A DNA stretch of 7,367 bases from Minisyncoccota bacterium (GTDB lineage Bacteria > Patescibacteriota > Minisyncoccia > Phycocordibacterales > UBA2100), in contig JAESTJ010000071.1 in the NCBI GenBank assembly GCA_016763615.1, positions 1-7,367 of the forward strand, written 5' to 3'. Within the stretch, counting starts at the first letter, position 1. Each line of letters opens with the position of its first letter. Below, piece by piece: positions 6,785 to 7,367 of this stretch. The translations under genes and the position numbers were made by a program. A model generated the notes under the pieces. The model was not told the DNA's origin. It saw nothing but the letters and a program-made list of their open reading frames with translations, and did no database searches.

Positions 6785-7367
6785 CTACGTTAAAAAACCC
6801 TTACACGAAAAACTAATCGTCGTCTTCACTTTTATTTTCGTCTTGTCCGTCGGAATGCTTTTACCATTTGTATCTGCACCTTCCTTCTCTATTTCTTCGT
6901 CCCCATTTTCTTCCCGCTCGCTCTCTACCTTCTCTGAATTCTCTTGCTCATTCTCTTCTTCAATTGCCTCATTACTGTCTTCTTTCTCTTCCTTTGCTTC
7001 ATCATTTTCTTTCTGCTCATTCTCTACCTTCTCTGAATTCTCTTGTTCGTTTTCCTCTTCAATTGCTTCATCCTCATCATTGTCTGCTTTGTCTTCCTTT
7101 ATTTGATCCGTTTCGTCCACTTTTTTGTCTACATCATCAAGCTCTTCTTCTATATTCTTTTGCTCGTCGCTAAAAAGACCTCCAAATTCATCTTGTATGA
7201 CTTTTAGATTATTCTGTTCCTCATCCAATAGTTGTATTTGTTCCTCTACACTTATATCACTTACTCCCGTTATATCTTTCTTTAGTGCAAGACGAGCTTC
7301 TTTTAATTTTTTCCGTGCATCTTGGAATGTTTGAATCAGTAATTTTTCTTGTTCATCAAAAGCATCA
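6785..7367 (-). CDS. C-terminal part of an acidic, coiled-coil-like protein (5' end outside window)
   Basis: The frame is open from the right edge (first full codon at 7366), so this is the tail of a longer gene; an internal TTG at 7228 is not the start. The first ~70 residues are amphipathic and probably helical (QEKLLIQTFQDARKKLKEARLALKK and a QIQLLDEEQNNLKVIQDEF stretch, written here in pieces), suggesting a coiled coil. Then comes an extremely Glu/Asp/Asn/Lys-rich region containing two copies of a 33-residue repeat beginning EAIEEENEQENSEKVE. No family is recognised. The last residues (KIKVKTTISFSCKGFLT) break the acidic character. One extra A in the AAAA run (plus TTTT 6859-6862) gives instead an acidic ending GQDENKSEDDD with a stop at 6813-6815. 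The real C-terminus may therefore be at 6813. Confidence 0.7.
   Translation of the reverse strand, partial: DAFDEQEKLLIQTFQDARKKLKEARLALKKDITGVSDISVEEQIQLLDEEQNNLKVIQDEFGGLFSDEQKNIEEELDDVDKKVDETDQIKEDKADNDEDEAIEEENEQENSEKVENEQKENDEAKEEKEDSNEAIEEENEQENSEKVESEREENGDEEIEKEGADTNGKSIPTDKTKIKVKTTISFSCKGFLT
6922..7069 (-). repeat. Two 49-nt repeat units at 99-nt offset within the acidic gene
   Basis: Units at 6922-6970 and 7021-7069 match at 44 of 49 positions, starting with 25 identical bases. The offset of 99 nt corresponds to 33 codons, and both copies encode EAIEEENEQENSEKVE. All five mismatches fall at third codon positions and are synonymous. The part between the units is also acidic but diverged. 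Confidence 0.85.

Noticed and set aside
6781..6830. Rho-independent terminator after the acidic gene
   Set aside because: There are T-rich tracts on the minus strand (TTTTT and TTTTTT), but I could not find a stable GC-rich stem before either of them.
6843..7173. Two overlapping plus-strand Ser- or Leu-rich frames
   Set aside because: Both are antisense to the acidic repeat region; the wobble-only differences between repeats support the minus-strand frame instead.

Overview
The window is AT-rich, densely coded and made of small genes with weak Shine-Dalgarno signals. It looks like a chromosomal piece of a Patescibacteria/CPR bacterium, probably Parcubacteria-like. This is inferred from gene style: a membrane-anchored HPTH/YHxH cupredoxin, a CARDB-like secreted protein with a C-terminal membrane anchor, a DUF2127-like membrane protein and long acidic secreted or tail regions. 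TGA appears to be used as an ordinary stop (end of msrA), which argues against the recoded Gracilibacteria/Absconditabacteria.

Layout: from 4208 down to 1 everything reads leftward: a MscS-type channel (4208-3123), a Cys-rich secreted protein of unknown function (3067-1388), a membrane-anchored cupredoxin (1290-679), a DoxX-like membrane protein (676-287, GTG start 2 nt after the previous stop) and the N-terminus of ThiI (238-1, cut by the window edge). A 120-bp divergent intergenic region, bounded by a perfect 14-bp inverted repeat, separates this run from the rightward pair msrB-msrA (4329-5213), which overlap by 11 nt. A rightward secreted, membrane-anchored protein follows (5347-6186). 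Converging on it are a DUF2127-like membrane protein (6695-5970 as read) and, upstream of that, the acidic, coiled-coil-like C-terminal part of a leftward gene that begins beyond the right edge (7367-6785).

Functionally the best-understood genes concern redox and envelope stress: both methionine sulfoxide reductases (S- and R-epimer repair), a copper-type cupredoxin coupled to a DoxX protein, a mechanosensitive channel for osmotic downshock, and ThiI (tRNA s4U). Several others are envelope proteins without known function.

The most unusual signals are these. (1) msrB has all its catalytic and zinc residues but no usable in-frame start; adding one A to an AAAA run joins it to an ATG just upstream. 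(2) Two other genes, the DUF2127-like protein and the acidic protein, also get much more natural C-termini if one A is added to a coding-strand AAAA run. (3) The inverted repeat flanking the mscS/msrB promoter region could be an invertible promoter or a paired operator. (4) A 33-residue acidic repeat differs between its copies only at wobble positions.
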